17,965 nt of DNA from CBDUMN01 sp965368335 (GTDB lineage Bacteria; Pseudomonadota; Alphaproteobacteria; Rhodospirillales; JAPHRK01): NCBI GenBank assembly GCA_965368335.1, contig CBDUMN010000070.1:1-17965 (forward strand), read 5' to 3'. The notes under the pieces are model-generated. The model did no database searches. It was not told the origin of the DNA and saw only the letters and a list, made by a program, of their open reading frames with translations. Positions 12,440 through 17,965 of the stretch are shown here, in pieces (the first letter of the stretch is position 1; every line of letters begins with the position of its first letter). The position numbers and the translations under genes were made by a program.

Positions 12440-13324
12440 ATGGCGCCAAAGGATATGGCGGAGACCTACCGCGAAACCATTCGCCCCAATCCGCATGACC
12501 CACGCCTGACCCAAGAGGTCGAGGGGGTCGATCAGAATGGCGAGGCGTTAAGTGTTTCGGTCGTTACCGAACGGCCTCTGACCCTATTTTTAAATTCTCG
12601 CGAAATCGTCACTATAATGACCATCGGCGATTTTCCCGAGTATCTTGCGGTTGGCTATCTGGTGAACCAGAACATGCTCAAACCCGGCGATCATGTGCTG
12701 GCGGTTGAGTACGACGAAGACATCGACACCGTCGTGGTGCGCACCGCTCACGAGACCGATTTCGAAGATAAGCTGAAGAAAAAAACGCTTACCTCGGGCT
12801 GCGCCCAAGGCACGGTGTTTGGCGATATGATGGAGCGGTTCGACGAGATCGATCTACCGCAAGGGCCGGGGCTAAGCGCCTCTGACCTTCAGGGGCTTTT
12901 GGGTGAAATCAACACGACGCCGAGCCTTTATTTGAAAGCTGGAGCCATCCATGGTTGCGCGCTTTGTCGAGGGCAAGAGGTCTTGCTTTATATGGAAGAC
13001 GTCGGTCGCCACAATGCCGTTGATAAAATCGCCGGATATATGTTTCTCGAAGGCGCAATGGATGGAGGGATGGACGCCGGAGAGTTGGTCCTGTACACCA
13101 CAGGGAGGCTGACCAGCGAAATGGTCATCAAGACTGTGCAAATGGGCATTCCCGTTTTGGTTTCGCGCTCGGGCTTCACCGCCTGGGGCGTCGATCTGGC
13201 TCGTCAGGCCGGACTGACGCTTATCGGTCGGGCAAAGGGCAAGCGGTTCCAGGTGCTCTCGGGTGCGGAGCGTGTAGTGTTCGATGGAGAAGGTGGCGAA
13301 ACGGATGGATCAAGAGGCCGATGA
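12440..13324 (+). CDS. fdhD: Formate dehydrogenase accessory sulfurtransferase FdhD
   Basis: FdhD passes sulfur from a cysteine desulfurase to the Mo/W bis-MGD cofactor so that formate dehydrogenase becomes active. The 294-aa protein has the family core: GYLVNQNML near residue 72, the Cys loop TSGCAQGT around C121, and EDVGRHNAVDK (186-196). The C-terminal nucleotide/cofactor-binding half has TTGRLTSEMV and SRSGFTAWGVDLA. The loop that carries a CxxC pair in E. coli FdhD keeps only one Cys here (CAQG), while a different CxxC (GCALC, C173 and C176) occurs in the usual HAAAL segment. The ATG follows GGGAGAGG. It overlaps mobA and is divergent from tupB, tying cofactor maturation to metal uptake. 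No formate dehydrogenase gene is in the window. Confidence 0.95.
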   Translation: MAPKDMAETYRETIRPNPHDPRLTQEVEGVDQNGEALSVSVVTERPLTLFLNSREIVTIMTIGDFPEYLAVGYLVNQNMLKPGDHVLAVEYDEDIDTVVVRTAHETDFEDKLKKKTLTSGCAQGTVFGDMMERFDEIDLPQGPGLSASDLQGLLGEINTTPSLYLKAGAIHGCALCRGQEVLLYMEDVGRHNAVDKIAGYMFLEGAMDGGMDAGELVLYTTGRLTSEMVIKTVQMGIPVLVSRSGFTAWGVDLARQAGLTLIGRAKGKRFQVLSGAERVVFDGEGGETDGSRGR

Positions 13325-13931
13325 GATTGTCGGGTTGTTGTTGGCGGGCGGCCTGGCCCGTCGCATGGGAGGCGGCGACAAGACTTTAAGGCCGCTGGGT
13401 GGACGCTCAGTCCTTCAACGAATCATCGATACGGTTTCGCCTCAGGTCGAAACGCTTCTGCTCAATGCGAATGGCGACCCGAAGCGCTTTTCCGAGTATG
13501 GTCTGCCCGTGGTGCCCGACGTGATCGACGGCTACGCCGGTCCGCTGGCCGGAGTGCTGACCGGCTTAGAATGGATCACCGGGAACAGGCCGCAGGCCCG
13601 GTGGCTGACGACCGTTCCCTCCGATGCGCCTTTCATGCCAAAAGATTTAGTTCGCACCATGAAAAATGAAATGGAACGTCTTGGCGGCGAGATGGCTTGT
13701 GCGCTATCCAATGGCCGCACCCATCCGGTGGTTGGGCTTTGGCCGGTGGCGCTCAAAGATGATTTGCGCCGAGCGATGATTGAAGAGGACATGAGGAAGA
13801 TCGACCTCTGGACGGCGCGCTACAAGATCGTCCATGTGGAATTCAGTGCTGAGCCGGTCGATCCGTTTTTCAACGCCAATCGGCCGGAAGATTTTGAGAA
13901 AGCCGAGGAACTCTTGGCTCGCCTAAAATAA
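13305..13931 (+). CDS. mobA: Molybdenum cofactor guanylyltransferase
   Basis: MobA links GMP from GTP to molybdopterin to give the guanine-dinucleotide cofactor used by DMSO-reductase-family enzymes, including formate dehydrogenase. The 208-aa protein starts with the nucleotide-binding LLLAGGLARRMGGGDK motif followed by L..LGG, and has PSDAPFMP as the metal/GTP-contacting segment and HPVVGLWP later, as in MobA. I chose the ATG at 13305, because GGAGAAGG lies about 11 nt upstream. An in-frame ATG at 13284 would add seven residues. The gene overlaps the end of fdhD by 20 bp, so the two are translationally linked. A terminator cluster follows. Confidence 0.93.
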   Translation: MDQEADEIVGLLLAGGLARRMGGGDKTLRPLGGRSVLQRIIDTVSPQVETLLLNANGDPKRFSEYGLPVVPDVIDGYAGPLAGVLTGLEWITGNRPQARWLTTVPSDAPFMPKDLVRTMKNEMERLGGEMACALSNGRTHPVVGLWPVALKDDLRRAMIEEDMRKIDLWTARYKIVHVEFSAEPVDPFFNANRPEDFEKAEELLARLK

Positions 13932-13934
13932 AAA

Positions 13935-13952
13935 AGGGCGGAAAATATCCCG
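13935..13952 (+). repeat. 18-bp direct repeat, first copy
   Basis: AGGGCGGAAAATATCCCG is repeated exactly at 14007-14024. This first copy continues with GCC instead of CCC, so its hairpin is incomplete. Confidence 0.75.
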
Positions 13953-13967
13953 GCCGTCAGCAGTCTG

Positions 13968-13995
13968 AAACCCCGCCAAAAAAATGACGGGGTTT
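13968..13995. terminator. Hairpin between mobA and the PAS gene
   Basis: AAACCCCG (13968-13975) pairs perfectly with CGGGGTTT (13988-13995) around a 12-nt loop. It lies between the two 18-bp repeats and between convergent genes. The short T/A tails make it a modest bidirectional terminator. Confidence 0.6.
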
Positions 13996-14006
13996 GTCAA
14001 TGGTCT

Positions 14007-14031
14007 AGGGCGGAAAATATCCCGCCCTTTC
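14007..14031. terminator. Terminator between convergent mobA and PAS gene, second repeat copy
   Basis: AGGGCGG (14007-14013) pairs with CCGCCCT (14022-14028) around an 8-nt loop, followed by Ts. Its first 18 bases repeat 13935-13952 exactly, suggesting the terminator was duplicated and one copy decayed. Confidence 0.65.
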
Positions 14032-14053
14032 TCCGAAAACGTAGGTCTTTATT

Positions 14054-14587
14054 TTAGGTGCCTAGAGCAAACATCAATTCTTCGTAGGTCACCCCCTTCT
14101 CCTTGCAGAGATCCATCAGCATCTTTTCCGAAGCCGCCATGCCGTCCTTGGGACTGGAATGCTTCTGCTCTTCGGTCAGGAGTTGCTGGTAGAGAGGAAT
14201 GATCGTTCCCTCCAAGACCTCTCGATTAGGGACCCGGCGATTTGAGTGATAGCCGACGATGTCGCCCGAGGCGTCGCGACTCGGCGTAACGTGGGCAAAG
14301 ACCCAATAGTGATCGCCGTTTTTGGAACGGTTGACGACATAGGCGAAAATCTCCTTGCCCGCCTGCAGGGTGTCCCAAAGCAGCTTGAATATACAGCGGG
14401 GCATTTCGGGGTGACGAATGGTGCTGTGCGGCGCCCCGATCAATTCTTCTTCGGTATAATCGGCCAATCGGAAGAAGAGGTGATTTGCGTAGGTGATTTT
14501 TCCTTTGAGGTCGGTCTTGGAAACAATGATTTCGTCTTCGGCGAAAAAGCGTTCGTTTCCTGTGGTGTATACGTCCGGTCTTGCCAT
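14054..14587 (-). CDS. Aer-type PAS redox/energy sensor protein
   Basis: The 177-aa soluble protein is essentially one PAS domain (about residues 18-115) plus a helical tail. It strongly resembles the FAD-binding PAS of the aerotaxis receptor Aer: TDLKGKITYAN, then IRHPEMPRCIFKLLW (57-71), the NRSKNGDHYWVFAHVTP strand pair (86-102) and GYHSNRRVPNREV. These are the segments that surround the flavin in Aer. It lacks the membrane, HAMP and signalling parts of Aer. Those parts are supplied by the gene 12 bp upstream on the same strand, a chemoreceptor with almost no outside domain. The two may form a split Aer that senses redox or oxygen. The ATG at 14587 follows AGGAGGG. The family is firm and the pairing is inferred. 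Confidence 0.88.
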   Translation of the reverse strand: MARPDVYTTGNERFFAEDEIIVSKTDLKGKITYANHLFFRLADYTEEELIGAPHSTIRHPEMPRCIFKLLWDTLQAGKEIFAYVVNRSKNGDHYWVFAHVTPSRDASGDIVGYHSNRRVPNREVLEGTIIPLYQQLLTEEQKHSSPKDGMAASEKMLMDLCKEKGVTYEELMFALGT

Positions 14588-14599
14588 GATCGGGCCCTC

Positions 14600-15904
14600 C
14601 TAAATCACTTTACGCATGGCGACGAAGAAAGTGCCGACTTCGCTACGTAGGGTTTCTGCCTGCTTTGACAACTCGTCGGCGGCTGTCAGAACCTCACCGG
14701 AGGCATGGCCGGTTTCGCCCGCACCGGAAGTGACGTCGACGATATGGGTCGCCACTTCGTTGGTGCCGGCGCTGGCTTGCTCGACGCTTTCAGCGATTTC
14801 CTTGGTTGCCGCGCCTTGCTGCTCTACGGCTGAGGCGATGGAGGTGGCTGCTTCGTTGATCCCCGACATGGTTTTTGTGATGCCGTCCATGGCGTGCACT
14901 GCATTGTCGGTGTGGTTCTGAATCGCATTGATGCGTTCCGATATTTCTTCGGTTGCTTTGCTGGTTTGATTGGCGAGGTTTTTAACCTCGGAAGCGACCA
15001 CGGCGAAGCCTTTGCCTGCATCGCCTGCGCGGGCTGCCTCAATGGTGGCGTTAAGCGCCAGAAGGTTGGTCTGGTCGGCAATGTCGGTGATCAGCTTGAC
15101 GACTTCGCCGATTTCCTTGGCCGCTTCGGAGAGGCCCTTGATTTTTTCGTTGGTTTCAAGCGTTTCATCGACCGCAGCTTGTGAACTGGTGGATGATTGA
15201 GCGGCTTGACGACTGATTTCGGCTATTGAGCTTGAAAGTTCTTCGGCCGCCGAGGCGACTGTTTGGACGCTGACCGAGGCTTCTTCCGTAGCAGCAGCCA
15301 CAGCCGTCGCCTTTTCGCTTGTTGCGGTGGCGGTGCCCGACATGGACTGGGCGGATGCGTGCAACTCGGTAGCCGCCGAAGCGACGGTATCGACGATTTT
15401 ATGGATTGTGGTTTCGAAGTTGTTTGCCACACCCGAAAAGTCGTCGATTTTCTGGTGCATGTTTTCAACTGCCTTGTTGGTGGTCTTGGCGCCGTTCCGG
15501 AACGACCCCGTCATGCCCTTCTCGATGATTTTCCGGAAGTACATGTTATTGGCGACGTATTCCATGGAAGTGCTGGCTTCCCGAATGAAGGCATCGCAAC
15601 GGTCGATCAGGTTGTTAAGCGTCTCGTGCAGCTGTTTTATTTCGCCGCCTGCGGTGCTGAGAACGATCCGAGCTTCGAAGTCTCCGTTGTCGACCTCTTG
15701 GCAGATCTTGACCGCATGGTTGATCTGACTTTGCGCCTTGCCGATGCTGATCATGACGAAAACCGCTGCCGCAGCAACGATGACGTTTAAAGCGATGGCG
15801 GTAATACCCCCGACTGTTGCGGTTGCGACAACGCTGGCGACCGCAGCGCCGATGGCTCCGATGCTGGCCATTTTAGCCATTGATAAAGCGGATTGATTGG
15901 ACAT
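14600..15904 (-). CDS. Methyl-accepting chemotaxis protein with membrane hairpin
   Basis: The 434-aa chemoreceptor signals to CheA/CheW. Two adjoining hydrophobic segments (about residues 13-33 and 36-55) leave only a few residues outside, so there is no periplasmic ligand domain. A HAMP-like region follows (about 56-108, with NGDFEARI and GGEIKQL), then a linker and a long coiled-coil signalling domain. The conserved hairpin tip is at about 274-310 (DIADQTNLLALNATIEAARAG, GKGFAVVASEVKNLA). Glu/Gln and Ala-rich heptads around residues 205-230 are likely methylation regions. No NWETF-type CheR/CheB tether ends the protein. Its input is probably internal, and the PAS protein encoded just downstream is the natural candidate. 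The gene leads a two-gene unit. Confidence 0.93.
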   Translation of the reverse strand: MSNQSALSMAKMASIGAIGAAVASVVATATVGGITAIALNVIVAAAAVFVMISIGKAQSQINHAVKICQEVDNGDFEARIVLSTAGGEIKQLHETLNNLIDRCDAFIREASTSMEYVANNMYFRKIIEKGMTGSFRNGAKTTNKAVENMHQKIDDFSGVANNFETTIHKIVDTVASAATELHASAQSMSGTATATSEKATAVAAATEEASVSVQTVASAAEELSSSIAEISRQAAQSSTSSQAAVDETLETNEKIKGLSEAAKEIGEVVKLITDIADQTNLLALNATIEAARAGDAGKGFAVVASEVKNLANQTSKATEEISERINAIQNHTDNAVHAMDGITKTMSGINEAATSIASAVEQQGAATKEIAESVEQASAGTNEVATHIVDVTSGAGETGHASGEVLTAADELSKQAETLRSEVGTFFVAMRKVI

Positions 15905-16055
15905 TCTGGGCCCCCGCAGGCAATTAATTTTCTACTTTTGACCATCTAAATTATTGGGTTTTTTTGAGACCAATTCAACACCTCGTAAAAGGCATGTAAT
16001 CTCAATCCATCCCATTTCAATATGTGGTTTAACGGGGGGGCTGCTAAGGAAATAT

Positions 16056-16068
16056 GAAAATAATTTTC
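16056..16068. other. AT-rich palindrome in the MCP-nitroreductase intergenic region
   Basis: GAAAATAATTTTC is an odd-length palindrome within a markedly AT-rich stretch (about 16045-16110), unlike the GC-richer surroundings. The long gap 15905-16436 otherwise holds two large hairpins (16148-16309), a Crp/Fnr-type box (16351-16364) and a leader hairpin. No convincing gene was seen in it. The AT-rich part may contain the promoter of the chemoreceptor gene. Confidence 0.35.
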
Positions 16069-16147
16069 TTTAAATAAGAGAAAAATAAATTATTTCAAAT
16101 GGTTGGTGTGTTTTTTTGAGCGAATCAACTTTAGCTTGAATAAAGAA

Positions 16148-16309
16148 AACGCCGCCGTTCTTATCAATTGGGCGCTAAGTGGGGGGGAGGAGCGCACCCG
16201 CAATCAAAAAACAGCGGCGTTATATCTTTAGCCGGATGAGGGATCGTCCATCCACAAAGGCGAAATCGTCGTTGCGATACAGGCGAGGAGGGGGTGGACG
16301 ACATCCGGC
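16148..16309. ncRNA. Candidate structured RNA: two adjacent large hairpins
   Basis: Hairpin A: AACGCCGC (16148-16155) pairs perfectly with GCGGCGTT (16214-16221), with an inner GGGCGC/GCGC-a-CC stem (16170-16175 with 16192-16198). Hairpin B: GCCGGATG (16231-16238) pairs with CATCCGGC (16302-16309), then CGTCCA (16245-16250) with TGGACG (16295-16300), and ATCG/CGAT near the tip. Only 9 nt separate A from B. It lies between divergent genes, so the strand is open. No known family (SRP, 6S, tmRNA, RNase P or a riboswitch) was recognised. It could also be a DNA-level inverted repeat. Confidence 0.35.
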
Positions 16310-16350
16310 GCCGATGAACACATTTATAAGAACTTGCTGATATAGGCTCC

Positions 16351-16364
16351 TTGACCGCAGTCAA
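16351..16364. promoter_or_regulatory. Crp/Fnr-family (FNR/FixK-type) box upstream of the nitroreductase
   Basis: TTGAC-CGCA-GTCAA is a perfect inverted repeat fitting the TTGAY-N4-RTCAA pattern of FnrL/FixK/DNR regulators. It is 73-86 bp before the ATG at 16437. It implies control by oxygen or nitric oxide status. The promoter hexamers are not clear, so activation versus repression is open. Confidence 0.7.
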
Positions 16365-16386
16365 ATTAACCGGAGGCTGGACAATT

Positions 16387-16420
16387 TTTTTTCCTACCTT
16401 CATGATTTGGAAGGAAAAAA
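16387..16420 (+). other. Leader hairpin before the nitroreductase gene
   Basis: TTTTTTCCTACC (16387-16398) pairs with GGAAGGAAAAAA (16409-16420) except for one A-A mismatch, with a 10-nt loop. It ends 3 bp before the AGGAG ribosome site, so it may affect translation or message stability. Confidence 0.45.
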
Positions 16421-16436
16421 TCAAGGAGAGGCAGAG

Positions 16437-17027
16437 ATGGTGAAGTCGCTAACAGATGAAGCCCTGAACCAGTTGTTTGATGCTGCGCGAACACATAATG
16501 TTTGGCAGGACCGGCCTGTCGACCCGTCTCTTTTGGAAGAAGTTTGGGAGCGAGCCAAGTGGGGGCCAACCAGCGCCAATTGTTGTCCGCTGCGGGTGGT
16601 GTTCGTTGTTTCCAAGGAGGCGAAGGCGCGGCTTGAGCCCTGCCTGATGGAAGGCAATCGGGAAAAGACCATGACCGCTCCTGCGACGGCGATATTCGGG
16701 CATGACATGACTTTTTATAAGCGGCTGCCTCGATTGTTTCCTCACACCGACGCCCGCTCATGGTTTGTCGGCAACGCCGCTTTGATTGACGAAACGGCTT
16801 TTCGCAACGGTACGCTCCAGGCAGCCTATTTTATACTTGCCTGCCGGGCCATCGGCCTCGATTGCGGCCCCATGTCAGGATTTGACAAGGCCAAGGTTGA
16901 GGCTGAGTTTTTTGCCGGCCTAAACGTCAACGCCAACTTTCTTTGCAATATTGGCTACGGCGACCCGTCTGGACTCTTTGATCGCGCGCCGCGGCCAGGG
17001 TTCAATGAAGACTGCAAAATTATCTGA
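16437..17027 (+). CDS. RutE/HadB-type nitroreductase (putative malonic semialdehyde reductase)
   Basis: This flavin-dependent NAD(P)H oxidoreductase of the nitroreductase fold is 196 aa, the same length as E. coli RutE. Family features are the N-terminal SLTDEALNQLFDAARTHNVWQDRPV, WGPTSANCCPLRVVFV (about residues 42-57; the P-T-S-A-N segment binds FMN phosphate), and the C-terminal AIGLDCGPMSGFD and NIGYGDP. RutE reduces malonic semialdehyde in pyrimidine breakdown, but no other rut gene is here, so the true substrate may differ. The ATG at 16437 follows AAGGAG by about 8 nt; a TTG at 16407 is rejected. The Crp/Fnr box upstream suggests expression tied to oxygen supply. Confidence 0.88.
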   Translation: MVKSLTDEALNQLFDAARTHNVWQDRPVDPSLLEEVWERAKWGPTSANCCPLRVVFVVSKEAKARLEPCLMEGNREKTMTAPATAIFGHDMTFYKRLPRLFPHTDARSWFVGNAALIDETAFRNGTLQAAYFILACRAIGLDCGPMSGFDKAKVEAEFFAGLNVNANFLCNIGYGDPSGLFDRAPRPGFNEDCKII

Positions 17028-17078
17028 TTTGTTGCCGGATATAGATTAGCGCACTGCTTTCGGGTTTTGTTTCTCTCC

Positions 17079-17142
17079 AACCAAGCGATAGAAAAAATCA
17101 ATTAAAAAATAAATAATAAACAATTATGAAGATTGCTTGGTT
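17079..17142. promoter_or_regulatory. Spaced inverted repeat and promoter region of dps
   Basis: AACCAAGC (17079-17086) and GCTTGGTT (17135-17142) are exact inverted copies, and the match extends imperfectly to about 13 bp. They are 48 bp apart around an AT-rich segment. The right copy overlaps a plausible promoter (ATGAAG near 17126, TAATAT near 17148). They could be paired operators for looping. The regulator is unknown. Confidence 0.4.
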
Positions 17143-17221
17143 TGTCCTAATATGCGCTCAAGGAAACAACATGGCTCGCCGGAATAACGAGGCGGCCGGA
17201 GATTGAAAGAGGAGCGGAACT

Positions 17222-17695
17222 ATGGAGTTGAATATTGGGATCAAAAACGAGGACCGGAAGGCCATCGCCGGAGGATTGGCGAAGCTTTTAGCCGATAGCT
17301 ACACGCTGTACCTCAAGACCCATAACTTCCATTGGAATGTGGTTGGACCGCAGTTCAATACCCTGCATCAAATGTTTGAGCAGCAGTATACCGAGCTTTC
17401 AACGGCAGTCGATGAGATCGCCGAGCGGATTAGAGCTCTTGGAGTGAAAGCGCCGGGTAGCTATCGGGAATTTGCCGAATTGACCAGCGTTTCGGAAGCC
17501 GAGGGCGATGTTAGCGCCGAAGAAATGATCCGCCAACTGGCGGCCGACCAGGAAACGGTGGTGCGTACAGCCCGCTCGATTTTTCCGGCGGTAGAAGCAG
17601 CCAATGACGAGCCAACAGCCGACCTTCTGACACAGCGGATGCAAATTCACGAAAAGACCGCCTGGATGTTGCGCAGCATGGTTGCGGAAAGTTAA
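17222..17695 (+). CDS. dps: Dps family ferritin-like DNA-protection protein
   Basis: Dps forms 12-subunit shells that oxidise Fe2+ with peroxide, store iron and guard DNA in starved or stressed cells. The 157-aa protein has the family signature: THNFHWNVVGPQFNTLHQMFEQQYTEL followed by DEIAERIRALG. H37, H49, D64 and E68 match the inter-subunit ferroxidase ligands. The N-terminal tail is short and not lysine-rich, so direct DNA binding through that tail is doubtful. The ATG at 17222 follows AGAGGAG. A 36-aa ORF lies 31 bp downstream and probably shares the message. Confidence 0.95.
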   Translation: MELNIGIKNEDRKAIAGGLAKLLADSYTLYLKTHNFHWNVVGPQFNTLHQMFEQQYTELSTAVDEIAERIRALGVKAPGSYREFAELTSVSEAEGDVSAEEMIRQLAADQETVVRTARSIFPAVEAANDEPTADLLTQRMQIHEKTAWMLRSMVAES

Positions 17696-17726
17696 AAACC
17701 TGCAAAGCAGAGCAAAGGAGGAAACG

Positions 17727-17837
17727 ATGTCTAAGAAAGAAGAAAATCTGGAGCGTCTGGTTTGTCAGTTGGGCGCAGACGCCATGTGGGGCGGCAAAAG
17801 AAACGCCCCGAACGCCTGCGAAAAGATCAAGGACTAG
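17727..17837 (+). CDS. Small protein downstream of dps, 36 aa
   Basis: An ATG at 17727 follows a near-perfect AAAGGAGG ribosome site by 6 nt. The frame runs 36 codons to TAG at 17835-17837 and is closed by a strong terminator 18 bp later. It begins MSKKEENLERLVCQLGAD and continues MWGGKRNAPNACEKIKD. It is polar, with two cysteines and a Trp-Gly-Gly segment, and has no signal peptide or membrane segment. I recognise no family. Ribosome site, spacing and terminator make translation credible, and the position suggests a role linked to dps. Confidence 0.6.
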   Translation: MSKKEENLERLVCQLGADAMWGGKRNAPNACEKIKD

Positions 17838-17855
17838 ATTGAGAAAAGTTCCCAG

Positions 17856-17881
17856 AAAAGCCCCCTGAAAAGGGGGCTTTT
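17856..17881. terminator. Bidirectional terminator after the dps unit
   Basis: AGCCCCCT (17859-17866) pairs perfectly with AGGGGGCT (17871-17878) around GAAA, flanked by A and T tracts on both sides. Confidence 0.92.
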
Positions 17882-17965
17882 TCAGACTACAGCATTCCCT
17901 ATCTGGAGCGTCTGGACCGGCAGCGTGAGCGCTTCGGTTTGAATGTCGCGGGGGTGGGGCTGGAT
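17882..17965 (-). CDS. Possible 3' end of a convergent gene (partial)
   Basis: The minus strand is open from the window edge to TGA at 17882-17884, reading ...RDIQTEALTLPVQTLQIGNAVV. The stop touches the bidirectional terminator, as expected for a convergent gene. The plus strand is also open here (...IPYLERLDRQRERFGLN) with the same codon boundaries and similar third-position GC, but has no start codon after the terminator, so minus is preferred. The call rests on only 27 codons. Confidence 0.35.
   Translation of the reverse strand: MQPHPRDIQTEALTLPVQTLQIGNAVV

Noticed and set aside
15263..15790. 175-codon plus-strand frame opposite the chemoreceptor
   Set aside because: It is antisense to a gene with unmistakable chemoreceptor motifs, with no ribosome site of its own.
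16054..16077. Seven-codon frame MKIIFFK after AAGGA, as a possible leader peptide
   Set aside because: It is too short and lies in AT-rich DNA where such frames arise by chance; no attenuator follows directly.
16148..16221. Integron attC-like site
   Set aside because: The ends do not fit the RYYYAAC/GTTRRRY core sites and no integrase gene is present.
16164..16424. 86-codon minus-strand frame in the long gap
   Set aside because: It spans the hairpins, the Crp/Fnr-type box and the nitroreductase leader. The composition is Pro/Cys-rich with no family likeness; structured non-coding DNA explains the region better.

Overview
The window looks like chromosomal DNA of an alphaproteobacterium, most likely a free-living, motile, Rhodospirillales-like organism. 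This rests on moderately GC-rich coding sequence, a chemoreceptor of alphaproteobacterial style, an Aer-type PAS protein, ModE-type control and a Crp/Fnr-type box. No genus can be named from sequence alone, and a glutaminyl-tRNA synthetase gene is not typical of most alphaproteobacteria. No rRNA, tRNA, CRISPR array, prophage or complete transposase gene was seen.

Layout. 1-2350 is accessory-looking and repeat-rich: a terminator, a possible membrane-protein remnant, a 191-aa protein of unknown function, a GntR/FCD regulator on the minus strand, a 57-aa small protein, and six copies of a short palindrome (core GGGTCAGGACCC), partly paired as REP/REPIN-like elements. 2353-8300 holds a single-pass membrane protein, glnS, a double-PAS protein with a degenerate kinase-like ATPase domain (minus), an unrecognised 357-aa helical protein (minus), a 77-aa protein and a NiCoT/UreH-type nickel/cobalt transporter with a His-rich loop.

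8374-13931 is the most coherent block: tungstate ABC transporter genes tupA, tupB and tupC, a short ModE-type regulator, moaA, fdhD and mobA. Together they cover oxyanion uptake, metal-dependent control, the first step of molybdopterin synthesis, guanine-dinucleotide cofactor formation and sulfuration for formate dehydrogenase. Three sites fitting CGnTAT-N12-ATAnCG (one with a single mismatch) lie before tupA/modE, moaA and tupB/fdhD. A second palindrome, GTTYGGSTASCGAAC, lies on the tupA and fdhD sides of two of those intergenic regions. The block therefore looks like one Mo/W regulon.

14054-15904 (minus) is a two-gene unit: a chemoreceptor with a membrane hairpin, HAMP and signalling domain, followed by a separate FAD-type PAS protein. 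The pair looks like a split Aer energy/redox receptor. 15905-16436 is a long non-coding stretch with AT-rich DNA, two neighbouring hairpins (a candidate structured RNA) and a TTGAC-N4-GTCAA box. 16437-17837 holds a RutE-type nitroreductase, dps and a 36-aa ORF just after dps, ending at a bidirectional terminator. The last 84 bases may be the 3' end of a convergent gene.
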